A stretch of DNA of 5,827 nt from an uncultured Altererythrobacter sp. (lineage in GTDB: Bacteria > Pseudomonadota > Alphaproteobacteria > Sphingomonadales > Sphingomonadaceae). The stretch covers positions 1-5,827 of the forward strand of contig CAMPIA010000093.1 in the NCBI GenBank assembly GCA_946886175.1. Direction: 5' to 3'. A program made the position numbers and the translations under genes. Shown piece by piece: positions 1 to 5,689 of the stretch. Each line of letters begins with the position of its first letter. The stretch's first letter is position 1. The notes below the pieces were generated by a model that worked only from the letters and a program-made list of their open reading frames with translations, did no database searches and had not been told where the DNA came from.

Positions 1-2226
1 ACGCTTCTTCGCCCGGTCGATATGGCGATATGGTCGGCGCAATCGAAGCTGTTCAAATTTCCAGCCAGCGGCGAAATAGTGTTCGTCGAAGTGGAAAAGG
101 CGCCTGCTTCAAACGCCAGCACCGCAGAAAACCAACAGCTTCTCCTGGCGATCCGTCAGCTCGACTCATTGGGTGCCAGGCAGATTTATCTCGACACGCC
201 GGTTCGGCGCAGTGCGAGTGTGTCGCTCGACGCCGCGCTGCGCGGTGAACTCGTGCGGCTTGCGGACAAGGTGGTGCTGACCCGGGCAGACCGGCGGGAT
301 TTCGTCCCCGGCAGACCGTCGCAAGGGAACGACCCGTTCTTCGAGTCGGGCCTGCAGGTGGTCAGCAGCGACTATCTGACCGACTTTTTAGGTTACGTGT
401 GGCGGATCGATTCGAGCCACGCCAGTAACGGTAGCAAACTTCCGTCGCTCTGGACCGTGCTCTCCGACGGCGCCGATTCGCGTGAGGCGATCTACCCGGA
501 CTACACGATCGACCTCGATACAGTGCCGCGATACGATCTCGGCCAGCTCGACGGCGAAGTCGGTGGCGCAGCCGTTAACTTGACCGGAAAGACCGTCCTT
601 CTCGGCCCATCGGGCAGTGATGCCCGTATTGTGAAAATTCCCAATCAGGGTTTCGGCCCTTCGAGTCTGGTTCACATTACCGCTGCCGAAACCGCCATGC
701 GGGGGGCGGGGCAAGGGATCTTTTGGCCCTGGTTGGTCGGAGTATTCGGCATCAGTCTGGTAGTGGGTTCGCTGCTCTTGCGCCGGTCGCGCCTCAGACG
801 ATCGTTCTATGTCGTTTGGACAGGCGCTATGGTCGCCCTTATTGTTGCGACGGCGTACCTGGGGATTCGCACGCTTTTCGCCGAGATCCTGACCATGGGT
901 CTGGCCTATGCCGTGCTGCGTTCGACGGTGAACTTCAAGCGCCGCCATCTGTTCGTCGAGCCTCGGAGCAATTTGCCCAACTTCAGCGCCCTGCAGCGCG
1001 ATTTCGGCGATCACATCGCCGCCAATACATCGATCGTCGTCGCCAAGATCGCACGCCTCGACGCCGTGTTCACGACGCTGACGCGCGCCGATCAGGGGCG
1101 CTATCTGCGCCAGTTGTCGTCGCGGCTCTCGCTCGGGGAAAGCCGCACATCGATCTACTACGATGGCGGCAAGTACTTTGCCCTTATCCTGAAAAGCGGG
1201 GAATATCAGGATCTGGAGGAACATCTCGAGGGTTTGCGCGCGATAGCGTCGCAGTCGATCACCGTCTCGCAGCGTGTGCTCGATGTGTCGATGACGATGG
1301 GCGTCGACCAGTCGCACGAAAAATCGATCTCCAGCCGGCTGAGCGCGGCCATCGCGGCCGCCGATCAGGCGCGCGAGGCCTACCGGCCGGTGTTCGTCAT
1401 TTCGGACTTCGCAGCCGACAGCGAGGAATGGGACTATTCGCTCCAGTCGCGCCTCGAAAGCGCACTTTCGGAGGATCGCATCTCGATAAAGCTTCAGCCG
1501 CAGGCTGACCTGCGCGACGGGCGCATCGTCGGGGTCGAGGCGCTGGCGCGCTGGGTCGACGAGGAGCGCGGCGAAATTCCGCCATCGCAATTCATCCTTC
1601 AGTGCGAGCGCGTCGGACGGCTGGACGAACTGACCAAGCGAGTCCTGTCCAAGAGCCTGGCTGCGGTCCAGTCGCTTCACGAATGCGATCACGATCCGCG
1701 AATGTCGGTCAACGTGTCGGCAATCCAGTTCGTCGACAGCCGGATCGCCGAGATGATCGAGAAGAATCTGGCGATACATTCCCTCGATCCCGCGAAGCTG
1801 ACGATCGAGGTGACCGAAACCGCGCGTATCGAGGACTTCTCCGTCGCGCGCCGGGTGTTCGAGCAGATCAGGCAACTGGGTGTGAGCTTCTCGATGGACG
1901 ATTTCGGGGTGGCGAGCGCCAACCTCGAAGCGATGTTCGAGCTGCCGTTCGACGAGATCAAGGTCGATCAGATGTTCGTCGCCGATGTGCACCGTTCGGA
2001 AACCGCGCGCGCGATCGTGGCGAATGTCATACGGCTCGCCCGCGATGCGGGGCTGACATCGGTGGCGGAGGGGATCGAGGACCGCGAGACGTATGCGCTG
2101 ATGCGCGAGATGGGCTGCGATTTGGGGCAGGGCTACTACATCGGCCGCCCCATGGCGCTGAGTCAACTACAGGAAATGCTCACATTACAGAAGGATAGCC
2201 CACTCCTGCGCGATAGGTTTGGTTAA
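1..2226 (+). CDS. CHASE2-GGDEF(degenerate)-EAL membrane protein, probable c-di-GMP phosphodiesterase (5' end outside window)
   Basis: Predicted inner-membrane c-di-GMP signalling protein. Residues are numbered from the ATG at 22, but the frame is open to base 1, that ATG has no Shine-Dalgarno, and the leading membrane helix expected before a CHASE2 domain is missing, so the true start is probably upstream. Order: CHASE2-like extracytoplasmic sensor (about 1-220, SGEIVFVEVE then GARQIYLDTP); hydrophobic helices at about 234-254, 261-283 and 284-302; a GGDEF-like domain (about 305-465) whose signature is GGKYF (382-386), so cyclase activity is unlikely; EAL domain (about 475-725). EAL residues are kept: E506 (EALAR), N564, E596, E599, D626/D627, K647, E683 and Q703, which supports hydrolysis of c-di-GMP to pGpG. 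Loop 6, normally DDFGTGYSS, reads DDFGVASAN, so activity or dimer coupling may be altered. The ligand is unknown. The TAA stop lies in a GGTTAAC box. Confidence 0.9.
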   Translation, partial: TLLRPVDMAIWSAQSKLFKFPASGEIVFVEVEKAPASNASTAENQQLLLAIRQLDSLGARQIYLDTPVRRSASVSLDAALRGELVRLADKVVLTRADRRDFVPGRPSQGNDPFFESGLQVVSSDYLTDFLGYVWRIDSSHASNGSKLPSLWTVLSDGADSREAIYPDYTIDLDTVPRYDLGQLDGEVGGAAVNLTGKTVLLGPSGSDARIVKIPNQGFGPSSLVHITAAETAMRGAGQGIFWPWLVGVFGISLVVGSLLLRRSRLRRSFYVVWTGAMVALIVATAYLGIRTLFAEILTMGLAYAVLRSTVNFKRRHLFVEPRSNLPNFSALQRDFGDHIAANTSIVVAKIARLDAVFTTLTRADQGRYLRQLSSRLSLGESRTSIYYDGGKYFALILKSGEYQDLEEHLEGLRAIASQSITVSQRVLDVSMTMGVDQSHEKSISSRLSAAIAAADQAREAYRPVFVISDFAADSEEWDYSLQSRLESALSEDRISIKLQPQADLRDGRIVGVEALARWVDEERGEIPPSQFILQCERVGRLDELTKRVLSKSLAAVQSLHECDHDPRMSVNVSAIQFVDSRIAEMIEKNLAIHSLDPAKLTIEVTETARIEDFSVARRVFEQIRQLGVSFSMDDFGVASANLEAMFELPFDEIKVDQMFVADVHRSETARAIVANVIRLARDAGLTSVAEGIEDRETYALMREMGCDLGQGYYIGRPMALSQLQEMLTLQKDSPLLRDRFG

Positions 2227-2251
2227 CAGTTTACAAACAGGCATGGTTAAC
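2218..2251. promoter_or_regulatory. Paired GGTTAAC boxes, possible CtrA-type sites
   Basis: TGGTTAAC occurs twice in the same orientation, at 2220-2227 and 2244-2251, with starts 24 bp apart. The second reads ATGGTTAA (2243-2250), the exact reverse complement of TTAACCAT, the half-site described for the alphaproteobacterial cell-cycle regulator CtrA. The first differs at the outer base (TTAACCAA on the other strand). The first box contains the stop codon of the EAL gene. They lie just upstream of the micro-ORF, where a regulator could control a promoter. The classical TTAA-N7-TTAA spacing is not present, so the CtrA assignment is inference. Confidence 0.35.
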
Positions 2252-2258
2252 GTAATCC
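2230..2258 (+). promoter_or_regulatory. Weak sigma70-like promoter candidate for the micro-ORF unit
   Basis: TTTACA (2230-2235) is followed after 17 bp by TAATCC (2253-2258). The -35 is close to TTGACA and the spacing is ideal, but the -10 is poor. It sits between and over the GGTTAAC boxes. If this were the -10, transcription would start near 2265, inside the 2256-2280 hairpin, and the hairpin would not form in RNA made from this promoter. The transcript could instead come from further upstream or by readthrough from the EAL gene. Confidence 0.25.
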
Positions 2259-2280
2259 TGTTGCGAGTTTCGCAGCAGGA
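2256..2280 (+). promoter_or_regulatory. 11-bp hairpin overlapping the micro-ORF ribosome binding site
   Basis: TCCTGTTGCGA (2256-2266) pairs with TCGCAGCAGGA (2270-2280) across a GTT loop: 11 bp with a single U-G wobble. The 3' arm ends in AGGA, the first four bases of the Shine-Dalgarno AGGAGAG (2277-2283). If present in the transcript it would partly hide the ribosome binding site and could regulate translation. No T-tract follows, so it is not an intrinsic terminator for the EAL gene. Confidence 0.55.
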
Positions 2281-2288
2281 GAGAAATC

Positions 2289-2327
2289 ATGGGTTGGTCT
2301 TGGTTTTACGAATGGCTTTTCAGCTGA
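2289..2327 (+). CDS. 12-residue aromatic-rich micropeptide, leader-peptide-like
   Basis: Twelve codons encode MGWSWFYEWLFS. Six of twelve residues are aromatic (W3, W5, F6, Y7, W9, F11), as in leader peptides of aromatic amino acid attenuators or in tiny membrane-active peptides. A textbook Shine-Dalgarno, AGGAGAG (2277-2283), is well spaced from the ATG, and an in-frame TAA at 2253 with no other start codon between fixes this ATG. Codons such as TCT, CTT, TTT and GGT contrast with the GC-ending codons of the neighbours. The ORF end lies in a small hairpin (2314-2332) and a strong terminator follows 22 bases after the stop. No + strand gene lies beyond it in the window, so it does not attenuate a nearby biosynthetic operon. 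I do not recognise the peptide. Translation is inferred from the ribosome binding site and layout; function is unknown. Confidence 0.55.
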   Translation: MGWSWFYEWLFS

Positions 2328-2332
2328 GAGCC
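2314..2332 (+). other. Small RNA hairpin over the micro-ORF stop codon
   Basis: GGCTTTT (2314-2320) can pair with GAGAGCC (2326-2332) around a five-base loop: seven pairs, two of them G-U. It spans the last four codons and the TGA. A ribosome on Trp9 or Leu10 would melt it. Its 3' arm has a weak alternative pairing with the 5' arm of the terminator (GAG/GCC with GGCCTC at 2355-2360, one bulge), much weaker than the terminator stem itself. Confidence 0.35.
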
Positions 2333-2349
2333 GCAAAATTACGATGACG

Positions 2350-2377
2350 AAAAAGGCCTCCTAGGAGGCCTTTTTTT
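2350..2377. terminator. Strong palindromic, potentially bidirectional intrinsic terminator
   Basis: AAAAAGGCCTCC (2350-2361), the two-base centre TA, then GGAGGCCTTTTT form a perfect 26-bp palindrome. It gives a GC-rich stem with a four-base effective loop (CTAG) and a run of seven T on the + strand (2371-2377). On the - strand the stem is followed by five T. It ends the EAL/micro-ORF transcript and can also stop the convergent transcript of the thioesterase operon. Confidence 0.93.
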
Positions 2378-2563
2378 ATGTCCGAAGCTGCGGTGTATCC
2401 CGCCGATCACCGTGCTGTTGACGCTACGTTTTCCTACACGCCTGGCATCTGCTATGTTTGCAGCGAACCACTGCGACTCTGGAATCCGGGCATCGAGCGG
2501 GCGGCCACCGAACGGGCGCCGCGGCGCATGTGTTTCATCAACCAAACCGGCGAATCACCCGAA
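2378..2563. other. Convergent intergenic spacer with GANTC cluster and short tandem repeat
   Basis: No gene is supported here. The stretch lies between the terminator and the 3' end of tesB. GANTC, the CcrM methylation motif of alphaproteobacteria, occurs four times in about 90 bp (2475, 2482, 2552, 2561). The last two belong to a tandem nine-base repeat CGAATCACC/CGAATCACT (2551-2568) that includes the tesB stop codon. Neither strand shows a convincing promoter, tRNA fold or ribosome binding site. Confidence 0.5.
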
Positions 2564-3466
2564 TCACTCCGATTTCGCCACCCGCCGCCGCATCATGCCT
2601 TCCTGCGCCACGCTCGCGACCAGCCTCCCTGCGCGATCGAAGATCCGGCCGCGATTGTATCCCCGTCCGCCACCGCTCCACGGGCTGTCGGTAGCGTAGA
2701 GCAGCCATTCGTCCGCCCGCGCCTCGCGATGAAACCACAGCGCATGGTCGAGGCTCGCGCCCACCAGTTCGCCGCGCGCCCAGCTCAGCCCGTGCGGCAG
2801 CGCGCTCGTGCCGAGCAGCGTATAGTCGCTGGCGTATGCGATCACCGCGCGATGCAGCGCGGGATCGTCGGGCAGCGGCGCGACCGTGCGGAACCAGCTA
2901 TGCGCCTGGGGTGGGAGCGGATCGCTGTTCATCCAGTGCAGACTGTCGACCGTGCGCATCTCGATCGGCCGCGGGCGCGTCATCAACGCGCGCTGCGCCG
3001 CGCCGATCTCACCCATAGCGGCGAGGAACTTGCGCCGCTGCTCCGCGTCGGGCGTCAGCTCCTCGGGCGGCGCGACATCGGGCATCGCATAGTCGTCGTG
3101 CTCGAGACCGGCCTCGGGCCGCTGGAAGCTGGCGGTGAGGTTGAGGATCGGCGTGCCCTCCTGGCTCGCCACCACGCGCCGGTTGGCGAAGCTGCGCCCG
3201 TCGAAGTCGGCTGCAACGCGATAGTCTATCGCCGGCCCCTCGCGCCCGCCGCGCAGAAAGTAGGCATGGAGCGAGTGCGCGGCCATGCCCTCGGGCGCGG
3301 TGAGCTGTGCGGCCTGGAGCGCCTGTGCGATCACCTGCCCGCCGAAGACCCGCCCCACGCCATCCTTTTGCGGACGCCCGGTGAAGGTCAATTCTTCCTG
3401 CCGCTCGACGGTGAGCAGGGCCACCAGGTCGGCGACGAGGCTTGCAGAGCTGGGCTGATCGGTCAT
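2564..3466 (-). CDS. tesB: TesB-type acyl-CoA thioesterase II
   Basis: Cytoplasmic double-hotdog thioesterase that hydrolyses acyl-CoA to free fatty acid and CoA; E. coli TesB is 286 residues, this one 300. The N-terminal hotdog carries VFGGQVIAQAL (40-50), HSLHAYFLR (64-72) and ASFQRPEAGLEH (112-123). The C-terminal hotdog carries YASDYTLLGTSALPHGL, DHALWFHR (240-247) and ASVAQEGMMR. The catalytic trio of E. coli TesB (Asp204, Thr228, Gln278) aligns with D214, S238 and Q288; Ser replaces Thr, a conservative change. I chose the ATG at 3466, which gives the usual short N-terminus (MTDQPSSASLV). An in-frame TTG at 3502 overlaps the upstream JmjC stop (TTGA) and would add 12 residues. Neither has a good Shine-Dalgarno. 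It is the last gene of the set, so it is probably co-transcribed with the oxygenase and acyltransferase and ended by the terminator at 2350-2377. Confidence 0.93.
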   Translation of the reverse strand: MTDQPSSASLVADLVALLTVERQEELTFTGRPQKDGVGRVFGGQVIAQALQAAQLTAPEGMAAHSLHAYFLRGGREGPAIDYRVAADFDGRSFANRRVVASQEGTPILNLTASFQRPEAGLEHDDYAMPDVAPPEELTPDAEQRRKFLAAMGEIGAAQRALMTRPRPIEMRTVDSLHWMNSDPLPPQAHSWFRTVAPLPDDPALHRAVIAYASDYTLLGTSALPHGLSWARGELVGASLDHALWFHREARADEWLLYATDSPWSGGGRGYNRGRIFDRAGRLVASVAQEGMMRRRVAKSE

Positions 3467-3498
3467 GCTGCGCGCTTTGCGGCGCGCCGACGCTGTGG

Positions 3499-4383
3499 TC
3501 AATCGCCGATGCCGAGCCGCCGCAGCGCGCGGAACGCAAGCGCCTTGGGCCCGTTCGCCGCAGGCCAGCGCCCCGGCGCGGCAGGGGTCAGCCCTGCGCG
3601 GCGCAGGAGGCGATTGAGCCCGCGCGCGTCGGCCTCCGCGAAGCTCCAGTCGCTGCGCCAGGTGATCGAGAGCGAGATCGAGCTCTCGGAGCCGTTGCGT
3701 ACGAAGTGCGGCGCCATCACCGGCACATAGACCGCTTCGCCGGGGCCGAGCGCGAACTCGCGCCCGCCGGCGGCGAGTTCGTCGCGCCAGGTCAGCTCGC
3801 GCGCACCGCCCGCATGATAGGATTCGTGGATCGCATCGGGCGCGAAGTGCGGATCGCCGGCGGGAAACTGGGTCATCGTCTTGCGGCCGACGAGCTGGAG
3901 CAGGATGTTATGCTCCGGGTCGAAGTGATACGGCGTGACGGCGTTCGGGCTCGAGATGAACACGAAGGCCTGCGGGCGCAGCATCGCGCCTGTCCGCGCC
4001 TCGATCCCGGGCCGCAGCTCGCCCAGCAGCGAGAGCAGCAGCGCCTCGTACTCCGGCGCCTGCTCGACATTCTTGAGCACCGCCCAGCTGTTGCTGCGTG
4101 CGATGTGACGAATGGTGTCCTCGATCGACAGCCCGGTGCCGCCCGGCTTGCCGTCGACCCCGATCGGCACGTCGCCGCGGTTGTACTCGATCGAGTGCTC
4201 GGGCAGGCGGCCCGCGAGCGCGGCCAGCGCGTCCAGCGTCAATAAGTCGTGCGAGGCGAGGCCATGGCGCAGGATATGCGGGATTTCGGGATAGGCGGTG
4301 GCGAAGGCGGCGCGCGCATCGGTGCCGAACACCTGCTCTCGCTCGTCCGCGGCCGGCACAGCGATGGCGGGGTGGGCGCCCAT
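3499..4383 (-). CDS. FIH-like JmjC/cupin-fold Fe(II)/2-oxoglutarate oxygenase
   Basis: A 294-residue cupin-like (JmjC) protein, expected to couple 2-oxoglutarate decarboxylation to hydroxylation of an unknown substrate. The iron-binding triad is visible as H153-x-D155 and H226 (PVMAPHFVRN). Compared with human FIH from memory, T150, N159 and K168 match FIH T196, N205 and K214, with the same H-to-K spacing of 15, so the 2-oxoglutarate pocket appears intact. The second half of the barrel has LGPGEAVYVPVMAPH, typical of the fold. There is no signal peptide or membrane segment. The start is the ATG at 4383: it has AAGGGAG (4390-4396) six bases upstream and follows the GNAT stop by one base. A longer frame opening at 4467 would overlap that gene and lacks family similarity in its first 28 residues. 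Translational coupling to the acyltransferase suggests a shared pathway. The catalytic class is fairly sure; the substrate is not known. Confidence 0.87.
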   Translation of the reverse strand: MGAHPAIAVPAADEREQVFGTDARAAFATAYPEIPHILRHGLASHDLLTLDALAALAGRLPEHSIEYNRGDVPIGVDGKPGGTGLSIEDTIRHIARSNSWAVLKNVEQAPEYEALLLSLLGELRPGIEARTGAMLRPQAFVFISSPNAVTPYHFDPEHNILLQLVGRKTMTQFPAGDPHFAPDAIHESYHAGGARELTWRDELAAGGREFALGPGEAVYVPVMAPHFVRNGSESSISLSITWRSDWSFAEADARGLNRLLRRAGLTPAAPGRWPAANGPKALAFRALRRLGIGD

Positions 4384-4384
4384 C

Positions 4385-5554
4385 TTACGCTCCCTTCGAT
4401 TGCTTGCGCAGTTCGGCGCGCAGGACCTGGTGGAACAGCGTGCGGCGCAGTTTGCCGCCGATCGCAACGTTGATGCGCACCATGGCGCGCTTCTCGCGCC
4501 AGATGCGTTCGATCATCGGGTGGTCGGCGGCGGCACAGCTGTCGCACCATGCCACGTCGTCGCGCGTGAGCAGGTCGAGGTTTTCGCGCTGGAGAAGCAC
4601 CCCGGGGGAAAAGCGCGCATAGCGCTCGTCGAACGCGGTCTTGAAGCTGAACGCACCGGGCGGGGCGACGAAATTGGCGAGCATGGCGATCGGCGTGCCG
4701 TCGAGATCGAGCGACAGGCGTTCGAGCCGCCCATGCGTCGCCGCACCGTGGAGCGTCTGGGCGAACCATGCGCGGGTGCGCGGATCGTCGGCCAGCGCGG
4801 ATTGGTTGCGCCCCTTCCACCCGGCCTGCTCGAGCGAGAGGAATGCCTCGATCCAGCGGTCGAGACCCTCGGCGTCGCTGCGGCGTTCGAAGCGCAACTC
4901 GCCTTCTTCGGACAGGCGTTTGTGCTGGCGGCGCAGTTCCTTGCGCTTCTTGCCGCTCATCGAGGCTTCGAAATAGGCTTCGGGTTCGGACGCGGAGCAC
5001 AGCAGCGCGCGCTCCTCACGCTGGACTACGGCGCATTCGCGCCCCTCATCATCGGCGATGCGGGTGAGGGCGGCAAGCAGCGGCCCGTCCTCGGCCAGCC
5101 GGTCCAGGTGGAGGAACAGCGCGCCGCCTGCATGCGCGTCGGCCCAGGCGAACAGCTCGCGCCAGAACAGTTCCTCGCAGCCCCGGCGCACGAGCGGGCT
5201 GCCGACGAACAGGTTGTCGTGGCTCCAGTTGCCCACGTGCGGGATGGGGTAGCCGTAATAGCTTGCCGAGCGGACCAGCGGCATCAATCCGCACAACTCG
5301 CCGTCGACGCGCATTCCGGCCAGCGAGACGTCGCCCGAGCGCGAGAACTGGCCGAGTGCAGGCAGCAGGTTCCAGCTCTCGCAGAACGGATTGGGTTCGC
5401 ACGCCGACTGCGCGAGATCGCCCCATTCAGCGAGCGTGAAATGGTCCTCGAAGTCGCGCCAGCCGATGAGCGCGAACCGGCCCCCACGCGCGTGCGGCTC
5501 GGCATGACGGATCGCCGCCGCCCGGTCGCTGCGTTCGAGTGGAGCGCTGGCCAC
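4385..5554 (-). CDS. GNAT-superfamily acyltransferase, BioF2/CelD-like
   Basis: A 389-residue soluble protein resembling the BioF2-like/Acetyltransf_6 group of the GNAT superfamily, often annotated as cellulose-biosynthesis CelD/BcsL-like. The family core lies at about 190-330: SGKKRKELRRQHKRLSEEG (200-218), then LDLDGTPIAMLANF (282-295), FKTAFDERYARFSPGVLL (304-321). The family joins an acyl or aminoacyl group to an amine. Relatives include FemAB-type transferases and the bacterial ceramide synthase, so the exact reaction cannot be assigned. The N-terminal half (about 30-170) resembles a second, degenerate GNAT fold. The start is GTG at 5554, with GAAGG (5562-5566) seven bases upstream; no in-frame ATG occurs before the conserved region. 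It is the first gene of the set, and its last codons hold the ribosome binding site of the JmjC gene. Confidence 0.85.
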   Translation of the reverse strand: MASAPLERSDRAAAIRHAEPHARGGRFALIGWRDFEDHFTLAEWGDLAQSACEPNPFCESWNLLPALGQFSRSGDVSLAGMRVDGELCGLMPLVRSASYYGYPIPHVGNWSHDNLFVGSPLVRRGCEELFWRELFAWADAHAGGALFLHLDRLAEDGPLLAALTRIADDEGRECAVVQREERALLCSASEPEAYFEASMSGKKRKELRRQHKRLSEEGELRFERRSDAEGLDRWIEAFLSLEQAGWKGRNQSALADDPRTRAWFAQTLHGAATHGRLERLSLDLDGTPIAMLANFVAPPGAFSFKTAFDERYARFSPGVLLQRENLDLLTRDDVAWCDSCAAADHPMIERIWREKRAMVRINVAIGGKLRRTLFHQVLRAELRKQSKGA

Positions 5555-5635
5555 GCGTTAACCTTCGCAATCCGCGGCCGATAGTGCCGCTCGCGCGGAG
5601 CTAGCAGGCGAGTGCTTAGGAAGGTTTAACGAAGC
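5555..5635 (-). promoter_or_regulatory. Upstream region of the GNAT-JmjC-tesB operon with inverted TTAACC boxes
   Basis: This is the only non-coding DNA before the operon, so its promoter is expected here. CGTTAACCTTC (5556-5566) and GAAGGTTTAACG (5620-5631) are inverted copies, one arm having an extra T, with 53 bp between them. The gene-proximal copy contains the GAAGG ribosome binding site of the GNAT gene, and its TTAACCTT matches seven of eight bases of the CtrA half-site TTAACCAT. I see no convincing -35/-10 pair. Confidence 0.35.
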
Positions 5636-5665
5636 GGGGCGCGGAACCGGCGGGTCCCGCGCCCC
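5636..5665 (-). terminator. GC-rich hairpin after hppA, possible weak terminator
   Basis: GGGGCGCGG (5636-5644) pairs perfectly with CCGCGCCCC (5657-5665), a 9-bp all-GC stem with a 12-base loop, 24 bases past the hppA stop. On the - strand it is followed by GCTTCGTTAAACC, not a real T-tract, so termination may be inefficient or Rho-assisted. Some readthrough into the GNAT operon is possible. Confidence 0.45.
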
Positions 5666-5689
5666 GAAAGCGCTACGAAGATCGATGGA

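Noticed and set aside
388..2166. Long 592-codon open frame antisense to the EAL gene
   Set aside because: It is the mirror of a GC-rich coding region. Its translation is low-complexity, rich in Arg, His and Asp, with no family features, while the + strand frame has clear CHASE2 and EAL motifs.
2326..2360. Classical antiterminator for attenuation (GAG/GCC pairing with GGCCTC)
   Set aside because: Only six pairs with a bulge against a 12-bp terminator stem; it would not compete well, and there is no downstream gene to control. Recorded as a weak possibility only.
2418..2458. TTGACG as a -35 with TATGTT as a -10 in the spacer
   Set aside because: The spacer of 29 bases is far from the required 16-18, and nothing is encoded downstream on the + strand.
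2443..2462. Sigma-54-like promoter (TGGCAT ... TTTGCA)
   Set aside because: The distance between the GG and GC elements is too long for the -24/-12 consensus.
2339..2545. 68-codon - strand frame in the convergent spacer
   Set aside because: It runs through the terminator palindrome, and its C-terminal residues are encoded by the stem. No Shine-Dalgarno and no familiar sequence.
2378..3730. 450-codon + strand open frame starting just after the terminator
   Set aside because: It runs antisense through tesB and into the JmjC gene, has no ribosome binding site (its ATG abuts the terminator T-run), and its composition is that of a shadow frame.
4384..4467. 28-residue N-terminal extension of the JmjC protein (start at 4467)
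   Set aside because: It would overlap the GNAT gene by over 80 bases, the extension is Arg/Cys-rich shadow sequence, and the ATG at 4383 has an ideal Shine-Dalgarno.
4298..5584. 428-codon + strand open frame opposite the GNAT gene
   Set aside because: It is a shadow of the real - strand gene, which has recognisable BioF2-like motifs and a ribosome binding site.
5643..5669. GGAAC as a -35 of an EcfG general stress promoter on the + strand
   Set aside because: No CGTT element at the required 16-17 base spacing, and no + strand gene follows.
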